Shown here in pieces: positions 43,984-53,169 of a stretch of 64,000 nucleotides of DNA. The translations under genes and the position numbers were made by a program. The notes below the pieces were generated by a model. The model saw only the letters and a program-made list of their open reading frames with translations. It was not told where the DNA came from and did not search any database. Origin of the DNA: Thermohalobaculum sp963721105 (GTDB lineage Bacteria; Pseudomonadota; Alphaproteobacteria; Rhodobacterales; Rhodobacteraceae). Every line of letters begins with the position of its first letter. The first letter of the stretch is position 1. Where the stretch lies: assembly GCA_963721105.1 (NCBI GenBank), contig CAVRHY010000004.1, positions 310,001-374,000 on the forward strand, given 5' to 3'.

Positions 43984-44174
43984 GGCATTCCCCTCCCGGA
44001 GCTGAAAAGCCTGACCCTCTCTGTGCCAGATTCTGCAGGGCAAATCCATACGACGCAAGTTCCGGCAGGGGTGAACGCCGGATGGAGCCCGCTCCATGGC
44101 GGCGCCGCCGCCGTGGTGGAGCGAAGGGGGATTCAGGAATCGCTAATTGGATCCCGGCGCTTCGGGCGCGCCGG

Positions 44175-44762
44175 TCAGTACGATTCCGGCGCGCCGGTCG
44201 CGGCGATGCCGCCGCAGATGCGGTGGCGCCAGCGGCCGGGTTCGGGCGTGACGTGCAGCGGCAGGGCGTTCGGCATCCGGGGCAGGTCGGGCTCGACGGC
44301 GACGCGGGTGCGCGCGGCGATCCAGAGGCCGCCATGCGCCACGATGAGGGTGTTCGGGCCGCCGGCGACGGCGCGCTCCATCGCCGCCCAGACGCGGTCG
44401 CAGAACTGCGGGAAGGTCTCGCCGCCGGGAGGTTCGTATTCGCCGCGGAAGAACTCGCCCAGCCAGGGGCCGTGCGGGCCGCCCTGGTGCTCGCCGAGGT
44501 GGCATTCCATCAGGCCGGGGTCGGTCTCGACCGTCAGCCCGTGCCGGGCGGCGACCGCGTTCGCGGTGTCGAGGGCGCGCGACAGCGGGCTGGCGACGAT
44601 GCGCGCGATCGGTTCGCCGGCCAGCGCATCGGCGGCCCGGCGGGCCTGCTCGCGGCCCGTGTCGTTCAGCTCGGAATTCAGCTGGCCCTGCGTGGTGCCG
44701 GCCTTGTTCCAGTGCGTCTCGCCATGGCGCAGGAAATAGAAGGGGTAGGCGAACGGCATCAT
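44175..44762 (-). CDS. Histidine phosphatase family protein
   Basis: Phosphoglycerate-mutase-like phosphatase, 195 residues. Catalytic RHG motif FLRHGETHWNKAG at about residue 11, ELNDTGREQARRAADAL, ASPLSRALDTANAV and a second catalytic His in LIVAHGGLW. Substrate cannot be told from the sequence. The ATG pair at 44762/44759 follows AAGGGAG. Divergent from the PrpF gene with 88 bases between. Confidence 0.88.
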   Translation of the reverse strand: MMPFAYPFYFLRHGETHWNKAGTTQGQLNSELNDTGREQARRAADALAGEPIARIVASPLSRALDTANAVAARHGLTVETDPGLMECHLGEHQGGPHGPWLGEFFRGEYEPPGGETFPQFCDRVWAAMERAVAGGPNTLIVAHGGLWIAARTRVAVEPDLPRMPNALPLHVTPEPGRWRHRICGGIAATGAPESY

Positions 44763-44850
44763 CGCTCCCTTGGTTGACAGGCCGGCCGCGCCCTCCCTAG
44801 CGTCTCGGGCAACGACTGTCACCGGCGCGTGGCGGCTGAGGGAGAAATCC

Positions 44851-46020
44851 GTGTCCGAACAGACGGGAATCCGCGCGAGTTTTCTGCGCGGCGGGACCTC
44901 CAAGGGGCTGTTCTTCCGGTGGGAGGCCCTGCCGGAGGACGCGGCCGAGCGCGATCGGTTTCTCTGCGCCGCGATCGGCAGCCCGGACCCGAACGGGCGG
45001 CAGCTGGACGGCATGGGCGGCGGCGTCTCGTCGCTGTCGAAGGCAATGCTGGTGCGGCGCTCGGCGCGCGAGGGGATCGACGTCGACTACCTGTTCGCGC
45101 AGGTCTCGGTCGACACGTCCGCCGTCGACTACGGTGGCAACTGCGGCAACCTCTCCTCGGCGGTCGGCGTCTTCGCCGTCGACCAGGGCCTGGTGCAGCT
45201 GGCCGACGGGCCGGGCACGGTTCGGATGTTCAACGAGAACACCGCCAAGCGCATCGACTGCCACCTTGTCGTGCGCGGCGGACGGGCGGCCGTCGGCGGC
45301 GACGCCGAGATCGCCGGCGTGGCGGGGCATGGCTCGGCCATCCGGCTGGAGTTTCGCGACCCGGGCGGCGCGCGCACCGGGCGGCTGCTGCCGGCCGGGC
45401 CGCGCCTTGCCGTTCCGATGGAGGACGGGCGCGAGATTTCCGCCTCGTTCGTCGACGCCGGCAACCCCTGCGTCTTCGTCGAGGCGGGCGCGCTGGGGCT
45501 GACCGGGGCCGAGCTGCCGGCCGAGATCGGCGCGATGCCGGCGGTGATGGCGGCGCTGGAGCGGGTGCGCCGGGCGGCCGGCGTGGCGGTGGGCCTGGGC
45601 GAGCGGCCGGCGGCGGTGCCCGAGAGCGTCCCCAAGGTGGCGCTGGTCGGGCGGCCCGCCGAGTGGCGGACGCTGGCGGGCGAGGTGCTGGCGGGCGCCG
45701 ACTGCGACGTGCAGGTGCGCATGATCTCGATGGGCAAGCCGCACCTGGCCATTCCGCTGACGGGGGCGCTCTGCACCGCGGTCGCGGCGCGCATCCCCGG
45801 CACGGTCGTCGCCGCGCTGGCACGGCGGGTGGGGGCGGGCGAGCCGGTGCGCATCGGCACCGCCTCGGGCGTCGTGCCGGCCTTTGCCGATGTCGTCGAG
45901 ACCGCCGAGGGGCTCGTCGCGCGCAGCGCCTCGATCCTGCGCACCGCGCGGACGCTGATGGAGGGGACGGTGTTCGCGCCCGTCGCCTCGCCCACGCACA
46001 GGCTGGAGGCCGCCGAATGA
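44851..46020 (+). CDS. PrpF family isomerase (4-oxalomesaconate tautomerase-like)
   Basis: PrpF proteins isomerise double bonds of unsaturated tricarboxylates (aconitate, 2-methylaconitate, 4-oxalomesaconate). The 389 residues have ASFLRGGTSKGLFF with a conserved lysine, QLDGMGGGVSSLSKAML, DYGGNCGNLSSAVG with a catalytic Cys, and DAGNPCVFV with the second Cys. GTG 44851 is preferred because GGGAGAAA precedes it and the family begins at this point. It leads a run whose second gene is an ICL/PEPM lyase, so a methylcitrate-like or related organic acid route is likely. Confidence 0.88.
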   Translation: MSEQTGIRASFLRGGTSKGLFFRWEALPEDAAERDRFLCAAIGSPDPNGRQLDGMGGGVSSLSKAMLVRRSAREGIDVDYLFAQVSVDTSAVDYGGNCGNLSSAVGVFAVDQGLVQLADGPGTVRMFNENTAKRIDCHLVVRGGRAAVGGDAEIAGVAGHGSAIRLEFRDPGGARTGRLLPAGPRLAVPMEDGREISASFVDAGNPCVFVEAGALGLTGAELPAEIGAMPAVMAALERVRRAAGVAVGLGERPAAVPESVPKVALVGRPAEWRTLAGEVLAGADCDVQVRMISMGKPHLAIPLTGALCTAVAARIPGTVVAALARRVGAGEPVRIGTASGVVPAFADVVETAEGLVARSASILRTARTLMEGTVFAPVASPTHRLEAAE

Positions 46021-46876
46021 ATCGTGTCGCGACGCTGAAGACCCTGATCGCCACGCCCGACCTGTTCGTCGCGCCGGGCTGCTTCGACGGCATGTCGGCG
46101 CGGCTGATCGAGCAGGCGGGGTTCCAGCTCGCCTATGCCTCGGGCGGGGCGATCGCGCGCGGGCGCCGGGTTTCCCGGATCTGGGGCTGATGGCCTTCAC
46201 CGAGGTCGCCGACCGCATGGAGCAGATCGCAGCCGCGGTCGAGATCCCCGTCATTGCCGATTTCGACACCGGCTATGGCAACGCGCTGAACGCCCAGCGG
46301 GCGGCGCGGTTCTTCCTGCGCTCGGGCGTCGCGGCGATCCACATCGAGGACCAGACCTTCCCGAAGAAGTGCGGCCACTACAGCGACAAGTCGGTGATCC
46401 CGACGGCGGCCATGCGCGGCAAGATCCGCGCCGTGCGCGACGTCGTCGGCGACGACCTGGTGGTGATCGCCCGCACCGACGCGCTGGCCGTCGAGGGCTT
46501 CGATCAGGCCATCGAGCGCAGCCACGCCTATGCCGACGCCGGCGCCGACGTGATCTTCTTCGAGGCGCCGCAGACGGTCGAGCAGATCGAGGAGGCGGCC
46601 CGCCTTCTGCCCTATCCCAAGCTGCTGAACATGTTCCGCGGCGGCAAGACGCCGCCGGTGCCGCTGCCGCGGCTGCGCGAGCTGGGCTATCGGCTGGTGA
46701 TCGTGCCCTCGGACCTGCAGCGGGCGGCGATCCATGCCATGCGCCGGGCGCTGCAGGCGCTGCGCGAGGACGGCGACACCGGCCGGATGACCGACGAGAT
46801 GGTCAGCTTCAAGGAACGCGAGGCCATCGTCGGCGCTGAACATTACGACGAACTCAACCGAAGGTATGCCGAATGA
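46017..46876 (+). CDS. Isocitrate lyase / PEP mutase family lyase (frame broken near 46165)
   Basis: Probable carbon-carbon lyase of 2-methylisocitrate or 2,3-dimethylmalate type, about 285 residues. Frame one: LIATPDLFVAPGCFDGMSARLIEQAGF and YASGGAIARG; two single-base insertions between about 46160 and 46185 are needed to read AGFPDLGLMAFTEV; then IPVIADFDTGYGNALN with the metal Asp and the family hallmark EDQTFPKKCGHY with the catalytic Cys. Ends in EHYDELNRRYAE. Overlaps PrpF (ATGA) and the next MBL gene (ATGA), so three genes are translationally coupled. Confidence 0.85.
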
Positions 46877-47685
46877 CCTACGAGGTCTTTGCATTGAAAT
46901 ACGGCTCGGTGAACGTGCCGGGCCATTACGCCCACATCCTGGAGGACCCGAACGACCCGCACACCTCGCAGTCGCGCCAGCTGACCTACTATGTCTGGCT
47001 GGTGCGCGGGCAGGGGCGGAACATCCTGGTCGACTGCGGCTTCGACCACGAATGCGGCGCCAAGCGCGGGCGCAAGATCGACCGGCTGCCGGACGAGGCG
47101 ATCGCGAAGATCGGGACCACGGCCGATGAGATCGACACGGTGGTCGTGACGCACCTGCACTATGACCATGCCGGCAATTTCGGGCTGTTCCCGAACGCCG
47201 AGTTCATCATCCAGGACAAGGAGATCGCCTTCGCCACCTCGCGCTACATGCGCTATCCGGCGGTGCGGCGGCCCTTCGAGGCCGACCATGTCTGCGAGCT
47301 GATCCAGCTGAACTTCGGCGAGCGCGTGCGGTATGTCGAGGGCGATGCCGAGATCGCGCCGGGCATCACCTGCCACCTGCTGCCCGGCCACGCGCACGGG
47401 CTGATGGGAGTGCAGGTGCCGACGAAGCGCGGCCGCGTGTTCCTGGCGTCCGACGTCGCGCATTTCTACGACAACATCTGGAAGCGCAACCCGTTCTCGA
47501 TCCTGCAGCACATCCCGGAATACTGCGACAGCCACGACCGGATGGTGCGCATGGCCGAGAGCCCGGACCACATCATCCCCGGCCACGACCCGCTGGTGAT
47601 GGAGGTCTACCCCAGGCACCCGGACGACGAGAACACCGTCGACCTGACGGTGCCGCCCAGCCGGCCGACGGGCGGTTGGGGGTGA
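46873..47685 (+). CDS. MBL-fold hydrolase, lactonase-like
   Basis: Zinc metallo-beta-lactamase fold enzyme of 270 residues resembling N-acyl-homoserine lactonases of the AttM/AiiB type. The metal motif is THLHYDHAG; further ligands are HLLPGHAHG, LASDVAHF and IPGHDPLV. The N-terminus reads FALKYGSVNVPGHYAH. Its place between an ICL/PEPM lyase and an acyl-CoA ligase points to a catabolic ester or lactone hydrolysis rather than quorum quenching (inference). Confidence 0.87.
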   Translation: MTYEVFALKYGSVNVPGHYAHILEDPNDPHTSQSRQLTYYVWLVRGQGRNILVDCGFDHECGAKRGRKIDRLPDEAIAKIGTTADEIDTVVVTHLHYDHAGNFGLFPNAEFIIQDKEIAFATSRYMRYPAVRRPFEADHVCELIQLNFGERVRYVEGDAEIAPGITCHLLPGHAHGLMGVQVPTKRGRVFLASDVAHFYDNIWKRNPFSILQHIPEYCDSHDRMVRMAESPDHIIPGHDPLVMEVYPRHPDDENTVDLTVPPSRPTGGWG

Positions 47686-47731
47686 TGGGGCCGCACCGCG
47701 GCAACGTCGGTCAGCGTCCGCGGGGGGCGCG

Positions 47732-49254
47732 GTGAACCTGTCGATGGCGCTCGCCCAGGTCGCGGCGCGCCAGCCGGACGCGCCCGCGATCCTTTGGCCG
47801 GGCGGCAGCCTGGACTATCGCGGGTTCGAGGACCGGGCCTCGCGGATCGCCGGAGCGCTGCGGGCGCGGATCGAGGGCGCCGGGCGCGTCGCCATCGTCA
47901 TGGAGAACGGGCCGGAGTTCCTGCCGGTGCTGTTCGGCATCTGGCGGGCGGGGCTGACGGCGATCCCGGTCAACGCCCGGCTGCACCCGCGCGAGCACGC
48001 CTGGATCCTCGACAACGCCGAGGCGGCGCTCTGCATCGCCAGCCCGGCGCTGGCCGAGGCGATGGAGCGACGTCGCGCCGTGCCCGGTGCTGAGCGTGCC
48101 GGGCGAGGGCTGGGACGAGCTGCTGGCCGGGGCGCGGGTCGGCGCGGTCGACAGCGCGCCGGACGCGCCGGCCTGGATCTTCTACACCTCGGGCACGACC
48201 GGGCGGCCGAAGGGCGCGGTGCTGACATATCCGCAACCTGCTGGCGATGAGCTGGGCGTATTTCTCGGATGTCGACTGGATCGGGCCGGAGGACATCCGG
48301 CTGCAGGCGGCGCCGATGACGCATGGCTCGGGCATCTACGCCATTCCTCACGTGCTGCGCGGGGCTCGGAACCTGATCCCGGCGCCGGGCTTCGACCCGG
48401 AGGACGTCTTTCGCGCGCTGGCCGAGCACCGCAATGTCAGCTTCTTCGCGGCGCCCACCATGGTCGCGCGGCTGGTCAACCATCCGGCGGCGCGCAACTC
48501 GGACCATCCGGGGTTGAAGACGCTGGAATACGGCGGGGCGGCGATGTACCTGGCCGACCTGAAGCGGGCGCTGGAGGTGTTCGGGCCGCGGCTCTACCAG
48601 CTCTACGGGCAGGGCGAGGTGCCGATGACGATCACGCACGTCACCAAGGCCATGCACGCCGACACCGCCCACCCGCGCTACTGGGAGCGGCTGGCGAGCA
48701 CGGGCTGCGCCCGGACGGGCTGCGAGATCGCCATCATGGACGACAACTGGGTGGCGCAGCCGCCGGGGACGACGGGCGAGATCGCGACGAAGTCCGACTG
48801 CGTGATGGCGGGCTATCTCAACAACCCCGAGGCGACGGCGGCGGCGATCCGCAAGGGGTGGCTGAGGACCGGCGATGTCGGCGTGATCGACGAGCAGGGG
48901 TTCCTGACGATCAAGGACCGCTCGAAGGACCTGATCATCTCGGGCGGCATGAACATCTACCCGCGCGAGATCGAGGAGGTGCTGCTGACCGACGCCTCGG
49001 TGCTGGAATGCGCCGTCGTCGGGCGGCCGAGCGAGAAGTGGGGCGAGGAGGTCGTCGCCTTCGTCGTCGCGCGCGAGGGGGCGGCCGTCGACACGGGCGG
49101 GCTGGATCGCCTCTGCCTCGACAACCTGGCGCGGTTCAAGCGGCCGAAGGACTGGCGCGTCGTCGAGCGGCTGCCGAAGAACAATTACGGCAAGGTCCTG
49201 AAGACCGAGCTGCGCCGTGCGCTGGCGGGCGAAATCGAAGGGGCTGCGCCGTGA
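47732..49254 (+). CDS. Acyl-CoA synthetase, AMP-binding family (two frame breaks)
   Basis: Activates a carboxylic acid as acyl-AMP, then acyl-CoA. Three frames join: DAPAILWPGGSLDYRGFEDR to AEAMERRRAVP; after about 48085 VLSVPGEGWDEL, then P-loop IFYTSGTTGRPKGAVL; after about 48232 HIRNLLAMSWAYF, then LYGQGEVPMTIT, LRTGDVGVIDEQGF and the C-terminal lysine motif NNYGKVLKTELRR. The first break is in a CCC run, the second at ACATAT. GTG 47732. About 507 residues, full length. It closes the PrpF-led cluster. Confidence 0.87.
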
Positions 49255-49279
49255 GGCCCCCGCCGCTCTCCCTCGGCAG

Positions 49280-49678
49280 TCAGGCGGCGGGCGGGCCGAA
49301 CCCGTCCATCCGCTTGGCCCATTGCAATCCGACGACGACGCCCTTGATCCGCGGCAGGAGCAGCAGCACGGCCGCGGTCGCCGCGGCGCAGAGGATGATG
49401 GCGAAGGTGACCGGCGCCGATGCCAGATGGCCAAAGCCGAGAGGCAGCGCCAGGCCGATCATGTGCGCGACGATCAGGATCGTGAAATACGCCGGGATGT
49501 CGTCGGCGCGGTGGTGGTGCAGCGCCTCGCCGCAGGCGGCGCATTCGTCGACCACCTTGAGGTAGCTAGTGAAGAGTCTGCCTTCCCCGCAGCTCGGGCA
49601 ACGCTGGCGAAGGCCATGGCGCAGCGCGGGGCCGATCTGCCGCTCCGGGCGAAGCGCGGGTGTCGCAATCGTGGCCAT
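49280..49678 (-). CDS. DUF983 family protein
   Basis: A 132-residue membrane protein with an N-terminal zinc-ribbon pattern, CPSCGEG and CAACGEAL, and two membrane segments (YFTILIVAHMIGLALPLGFG; VTFAIILCAAATAAVLLLLP). The LRQRCPSCGEGRLFTSYLKV segment is the DUF983 hallmark. Function unknown. I prefer ATG 49678 (GGAAAGGAAG upstream); an in-frame ATG at 49735 would add 19 residues. Confidence 0.87.
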   Translation of the reverse strand: MATIATPALRPERQIGPALRHGLRQRCPSCGEGRLFTSYLKVVDECAACGEALHHHRADDIPAYFTILIVAHMIGLALPLGFGHLASAPVTFAIILCAAATAAVLLLLPRIKGVVVGLQWAKRMDGFGPPAA

Positions 49679-49795
49679 CTGGCGGAACTTCCTTTCCCGG
49701 TCGAGTGTGGGCACCATTTGGAGATCGGAAGCCATGGACAGAATGCATCATCGCGCCGCAGGCCGGGCCGCGATCGAGATGACCGGAGCCAACGC

Positions 49796-50674
49796 ATGAT
49801 GACGCTGATGCAACCGGCGGCGTTCGCCGTCGGCGGGTTCCGGGTGCGGCAGATACCGGAGCTGGAGCAGCCCTTCCTGCCGCTGGGCCAGATGTTCCCG
49901 AAGGCTACGCCCGAGGAGGTTGCCGAGATGCTGCCGCGGCTGGAGCCGTGGTGCGTCGACGCCGAGGGGCGCGTGCTGATCGTCGTCCAGACATACCTGG
50001 TCGAGACCGACCGCCATCGCATCCTGGTCGACACCTGCATCGGCTGCGACAAGACGAACGAGCGCTTCCCCGAGTGGCACCAGCGCACGGACATGGCCTG
50101 GCTGCGCCGGCTGGAGGCGGCGGGGGTGGCGCCGGAGGCGGTGACGCATGTCCTCTGCACGCATCTGCACTCGGACCATTCGGGGTGGAACACGCGGCTG
50201 CTGGACGGGCGCTGGGTGCCGACCTTCCCGAACGCCCGCTACATCTTCGCGCGCAGCGAGGTCGAGCACTGCGAGCGGGCCGAGGGGCAGATCTACGCCG
50301 AGAACGTGCTGCCGGTGATCGCCGCGGGGCAGGCGGACCTGGTCGACACCGACCACCAGATCGAGGACGGCATCTGGCTGGAGCCGACGCCCGGCCACAC
50401 GCCGGGGCACGTCGCCGTCCACCTGGAGAGCGGAGGCACGCACGCCGTGCTGTGGGGCGACCTGCTGCATTCGCCGGCGCAGTGCATCCGGCCGGACTGG
50501 GCGTATCGGCGCGACTTCAGCGCCGAGGACTCGACGGCCTCGCGCCACAAGGTGCTGGCGGCGTGCGCCGAGCATCGGCGGCTGGTGCTGCCTGCGCATT
50601 TCCCGCTGCCCTCGACGGGATATGTCGAGGAGGACGGCGCGACATGGGCGTTCCGCTATGCGGACCAGGACTAG
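49796..50674 (+). CDS. MBL-fold metallo-hydrolase
   Basis: Zinc hydrolase of about 292 residues. Seen: QTYLVETDRHRILVDTCIG, metal motif THLHSDHSGWN, PTPGHTPGHVAVHLES, LWGDLLHSPAQC with metal Asp, and a last LPAHFPLPSTGY. Substrate unknown. Start is ATG 49796 or the adjacent 49799, after CGGAG. It diverges from DUF983 and precedes an SDR gene after about 120 bases. Confidence 0.87.
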   Translation: MMTLMQPAAFAVGGFRVRQIPELEQPFLPLGQMFPKATPEEVAEMLPRLEPWCVDAEGRVLIVVQTYLVETDRHRILVDTCIGCDKTNERFPEWHQRTDMAWLRRLEAAGVAPEAVTHVLCTHLHSDHSGWNTRLLDGRWVPTFPNARYIFARSEVEHCERAEGQIYAENVLPVIAAGQADLVDTDHQIEDGIWLEPTPGHTPGHVAVHLESGGTHAVLWGDLLHSPAQCIRPDWAYRRDFSAEDSTASRHKVLAACAEHRRLVLPAHFPLPSTGYVEEDGATWAFRYADQD

Positions 50675-50797
50675 CGCGCGGGCGGGCGACCCGGCCGCCC
50701 GGCCTGGGCCCACCGCGTGCCCGCGACCTCAGCGCGCTTGCGATGGCGGCGCCGGCACGGCATCCCGCAACAGAGCCGAGGACAGGATAGGGTCATC

Positions 50798-51587
50798 ATG
50801 AAGGACAGGGTCGCGCTGGTCACGGGTGGCGCCAGCGGTATCGGAGAGGCCTGCGCGCGGCTGTTCGCGCGGCTCGGCTATCGCGTCGCCATCGTCGACG
50901 TGAACCCCGACAGCACGGGCCGCGTCGCCGACGACATCGCCGGGGGCGGCGCCGAGTGCCGCGGGCACGTCGCCGACGTGTCGGACATCCAGGCGATCGG
51001 CGCCGCGGTCGCGACCGTCGCCGCGGACTGGGGCCGCATCGATGCCTGCGTCTGCTCGGCCGGGCTGCTCGAGACGCCCTCGACCATCATGGACGTCGAC
51101 ATGGTGGCGCACGATCGCATCTGGAGCGTCAATTATTCCGGCACGCTGCATACCTGCAGGGCCGTCGGCCGGGTGATGCAGGAGCAGGGGTCGGGCGCCA
51201 TCGTGACGCTCGGCTCGATCAACTCGTTCGCGGCGCTGCCGCTGCCGGCCTATTGCCCGTCGAAGACCGCGATCCTGCGGCTGACCGAGATGCTGGCGGT
51301 CGAGCTGGGCCGCTTCGGCGTGCGCGTCAACAGCGTGGCGCCAACCTACGTGATGACGCCGGCCGTCAGGGCGCGCATCGAGGCGGGCGAGCGCGACCCG
51401 GAGATCATCCGTCGCTCGAACGCGCTTGGCATGCTGGTCGAGCCCGCCGACGTGGCCGATGTGATCGGCTTCCTCTGCTCGGACCAGGCGCGCGCGGTCT
51501 CGGGCGTCATGCTGCCGGTCGACGCGGCGCACCTGGCGACCGATCACTATTTCAGCTTTGCCGGGGGGGTGCCTTGGCGGACGGTAG
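50798..51587 (+). CDS. SDR family oxidoreductase (frame broken in a G-run at 51563)
   Basis: Short-chain dehydrogenase, about 262 residues. Cofactor loop TGGASGIG, Asp in VAIVDVNPD (NAD preference), CSAGLLETP in place of the usual NNAG, catalytic Ser in LGSINSF and YCPSK with Tyr/Lys. As read, the frame runs on past the normal end; deleting one G from the run of seven at 51563-51569 gives the expected short ending FAGGCLGGR and a TAG at 51585. The start ATG 50798 follows GGATAGGG. Confidence 0.85.
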
Positions 51588-52068
51588 GGCGCGTCGATCT
51601 ACGCTTTCCTCGATGCGCTCGAGCACTCGGGCTTCGCCCAGGCGATGGGCTTCTCGAAATGGGGCTATGCCAGCGTCAACACGGCGCACATCCTGGGGGT
51701 GGCGGTTCTGGTCGGCTCGATCCTGCCGATGGACCTGAGGCTGCTCGGGCTCTGGCCGCGGATCCGGCGGGAGGATCTTGCGCGCGTCCTGCTGCCCATT
51801 TCGCGTCGCCGGGCTCTGCCTGGCGGTGAGCGCCGGCGTGCTGCTGTTCCTGGTGCACGCGCCGGATTACGGCACGAACGGCGTTTTCCAGACGAAGATG
51901 GTGGTCGTCGTCACTGGCGCGACGGCGGCGGTGGTGTTTCACCTTCGCGCCGGAAAATGGATCGAGCGCGCGACGCCGGCGCAGGCCCGCCGGCACGGCG
52001 CGATCTCGCTGGTCTGCTGGGTCGGCGCGCTGGTGCTGGGGCGGATGATCGCCTACTCGCAGATTTGA
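51588..52068 (+). CDS. DUF6644-like membrane protein (start unclear, frame broken near 51801)
   Basis: About 160 residues with four membrane segments. The frame opens directly after the SDR stop: FLDALEHSGFAQAM, NTAHILGVAVLVGSILPMDLRLLG, then after a one-base shift near 51801 VAGLCLAVSAGVLLFLVHAPDY, VVVVTGATAAVVFHL and ISLVCWVGALVLGRMIAY. The WLExSxxAxAMR-type opening and the HxxG...DLRLLG segment resemble DUF6644. No ATG or GTG occurs before the conserved part, so another indel or a rare start lies near 51590. Confidence 0.65.
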
Positions 52069-52142
52069 TCGGCGACCCGTTGCCGCGCCTGCGCCGCGCG
52101 TGGCTTTGCTAGACAGGACGGCCGCTGGATGACCCGGAGACC

Positions 52143-52522
52143 ATGATGCGCCGCCGTTTTCTGCTGCTCGCCGCCGCCCTCGCCGCCGCTGTCGCGGTGC
52201 CGGCCGCGGCCCATCACGGGCTGACGCTGTGGGACGAGGACACGCCGACGGCCGTGGACGGCTTCATCTCGCACGAGCTGACGGGCTTCCCGCACTGGGA
52301 GATCAAGATCCGGGATGCCAATGGCGACGACTGGCGGATCGATCTCGGCAGCAGCTTCGAGATGGAGAAGGCCGGGCTGCGCGAGGACGGCAGCGACCTG
52401 CCGATCGGCACCGAGGTCCATGTCGACGGGCACCGGCCGCGCAATTCCGACAAGCTGCTGATCCGCCCCGACCGGGTCGTCACGAAGCACAAGACCTACA
52501 GTTCCGCGGCAACTGGAACTGA
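52143..52522 (+). CDS. DUF6152-like exported protein (frame broken near 52498)
   Basis: About 126 residues. Signal peptide RRRFLLLAAALAAAVAVPAAA, then HHGLTLWDEDTP and a beta-rich domain with WEIKIRDANGDDWRID and GTEVHVDGHRPRNSDKLLI. As read, the frame runs on into low-quality sequence; restoring one base near 52498 gives KTYQFRGNWN and a stop at 52520. The HHG start after the signal and this ending resemble DUF6152. It follows the DUF6644-like gene by 75 bases; possibly a two-gene envelope unit. Confidence 0.75.
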
Positions 52523-52626
52523 CCGGGGCGCTCAGGGTGCGGCAGGCCGCCGCACGAGCCGACCCGGTGTCCGGCGGGGCCTCCCGCCGGCGGATGGGAG
52601 AGCGACTTCGCCGCGGCGGGCCGTGC

Positions 52627-53097
52627 TCAGAGGAACTGGCGGGTCAGCCACTCGGCGGCCAGCGCAGGGCGCTCGGCGCCTTCGATCTCGACGGTGACGG
52701 TCCAGCGCAGCGTGACTTCGCCGGGCTTGCTGCGATCGAGCTTGTCGAGCCGGAAGCGGCCGCGGACATTGGAGCCGACCGGCACCGGCGAGACGAAGCG
52801 CAGGCGGTCGAAGCCGTAGTTGACGCCGTGCTTGGCCTCGGCGACGCGCGGGACGGCGTCGTAGGCCATCGCCGACAGGAGGCTGGCCGTGAGGAAGCCG
52901 TGCGCGATGGTGCCGCCCCAGGGGGTCTCGGCCTTCGCGCGCTCGGGGTCGGTGTGGATGAAATACGTGTCCTCGGTCGCGGTGGCGAAGGCGTCGATGC
53001 GCTCCTGCGTGATCGGGAACCAGCGGGAGGTGCTTTCCTGGCCCTCGCGCGCAGCAAGCTGGTCCAGCGTGACGGCCTCGCGGAAATAGTCGCTCAT
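52627..53097 (-). CDS. MaoC family (R)-enoyl-CoA hydratase-like protein
   Basis: Single hot-dog fold dehydratase of 156 residues, expected to hydrate enoyl-CoA. Hydratase-2 motif: FIHTDPERAK with the catalytic Asp/His pair and GGTIAHGFLTASLL. N-terminus DYFREAVTLDQLAAREGQE fits the family. It is last in a minus-strand run of CoA and SDR enzymes, 72 bases after an SDR gene. Confidence 0.9.
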   Translation of the reverse strand: MSDYFREAVTLDQLAAREGQESTSRWFPITQERIDAFATATEDTYFIHTDPERAKAETPWGGTIAHGFLTASLLSAMAYDAVPRVAEAKHGVNYGFDRLRFVSPVPVGSNVRGRFRLDKLDRSKPGEVTLRWTVTVEIEGAERPALAAEWLTRQFL

Positions 53098-53169
53098 GCC
53101 GGTGCCCGTGCGGAACGGGGGAGACCGTCCGGGCGAGCCGGACGGTAACGAGGGCGCGGCGGACGACCG

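Noticed and set aside
44797..46269. Minus-strand frame of 490 codons opposite PrpF and the ICL/PEPM gene
   Set aside because: Antisense shadow with composition typical of complement reading at high GC.
46873..47685. Calling the MBL enzyme a quorum-quenching AHL lactonase
   Set aside because: The fold and motif fit that family, but its place in a coupled organic-acid cluster argues for another substrate.
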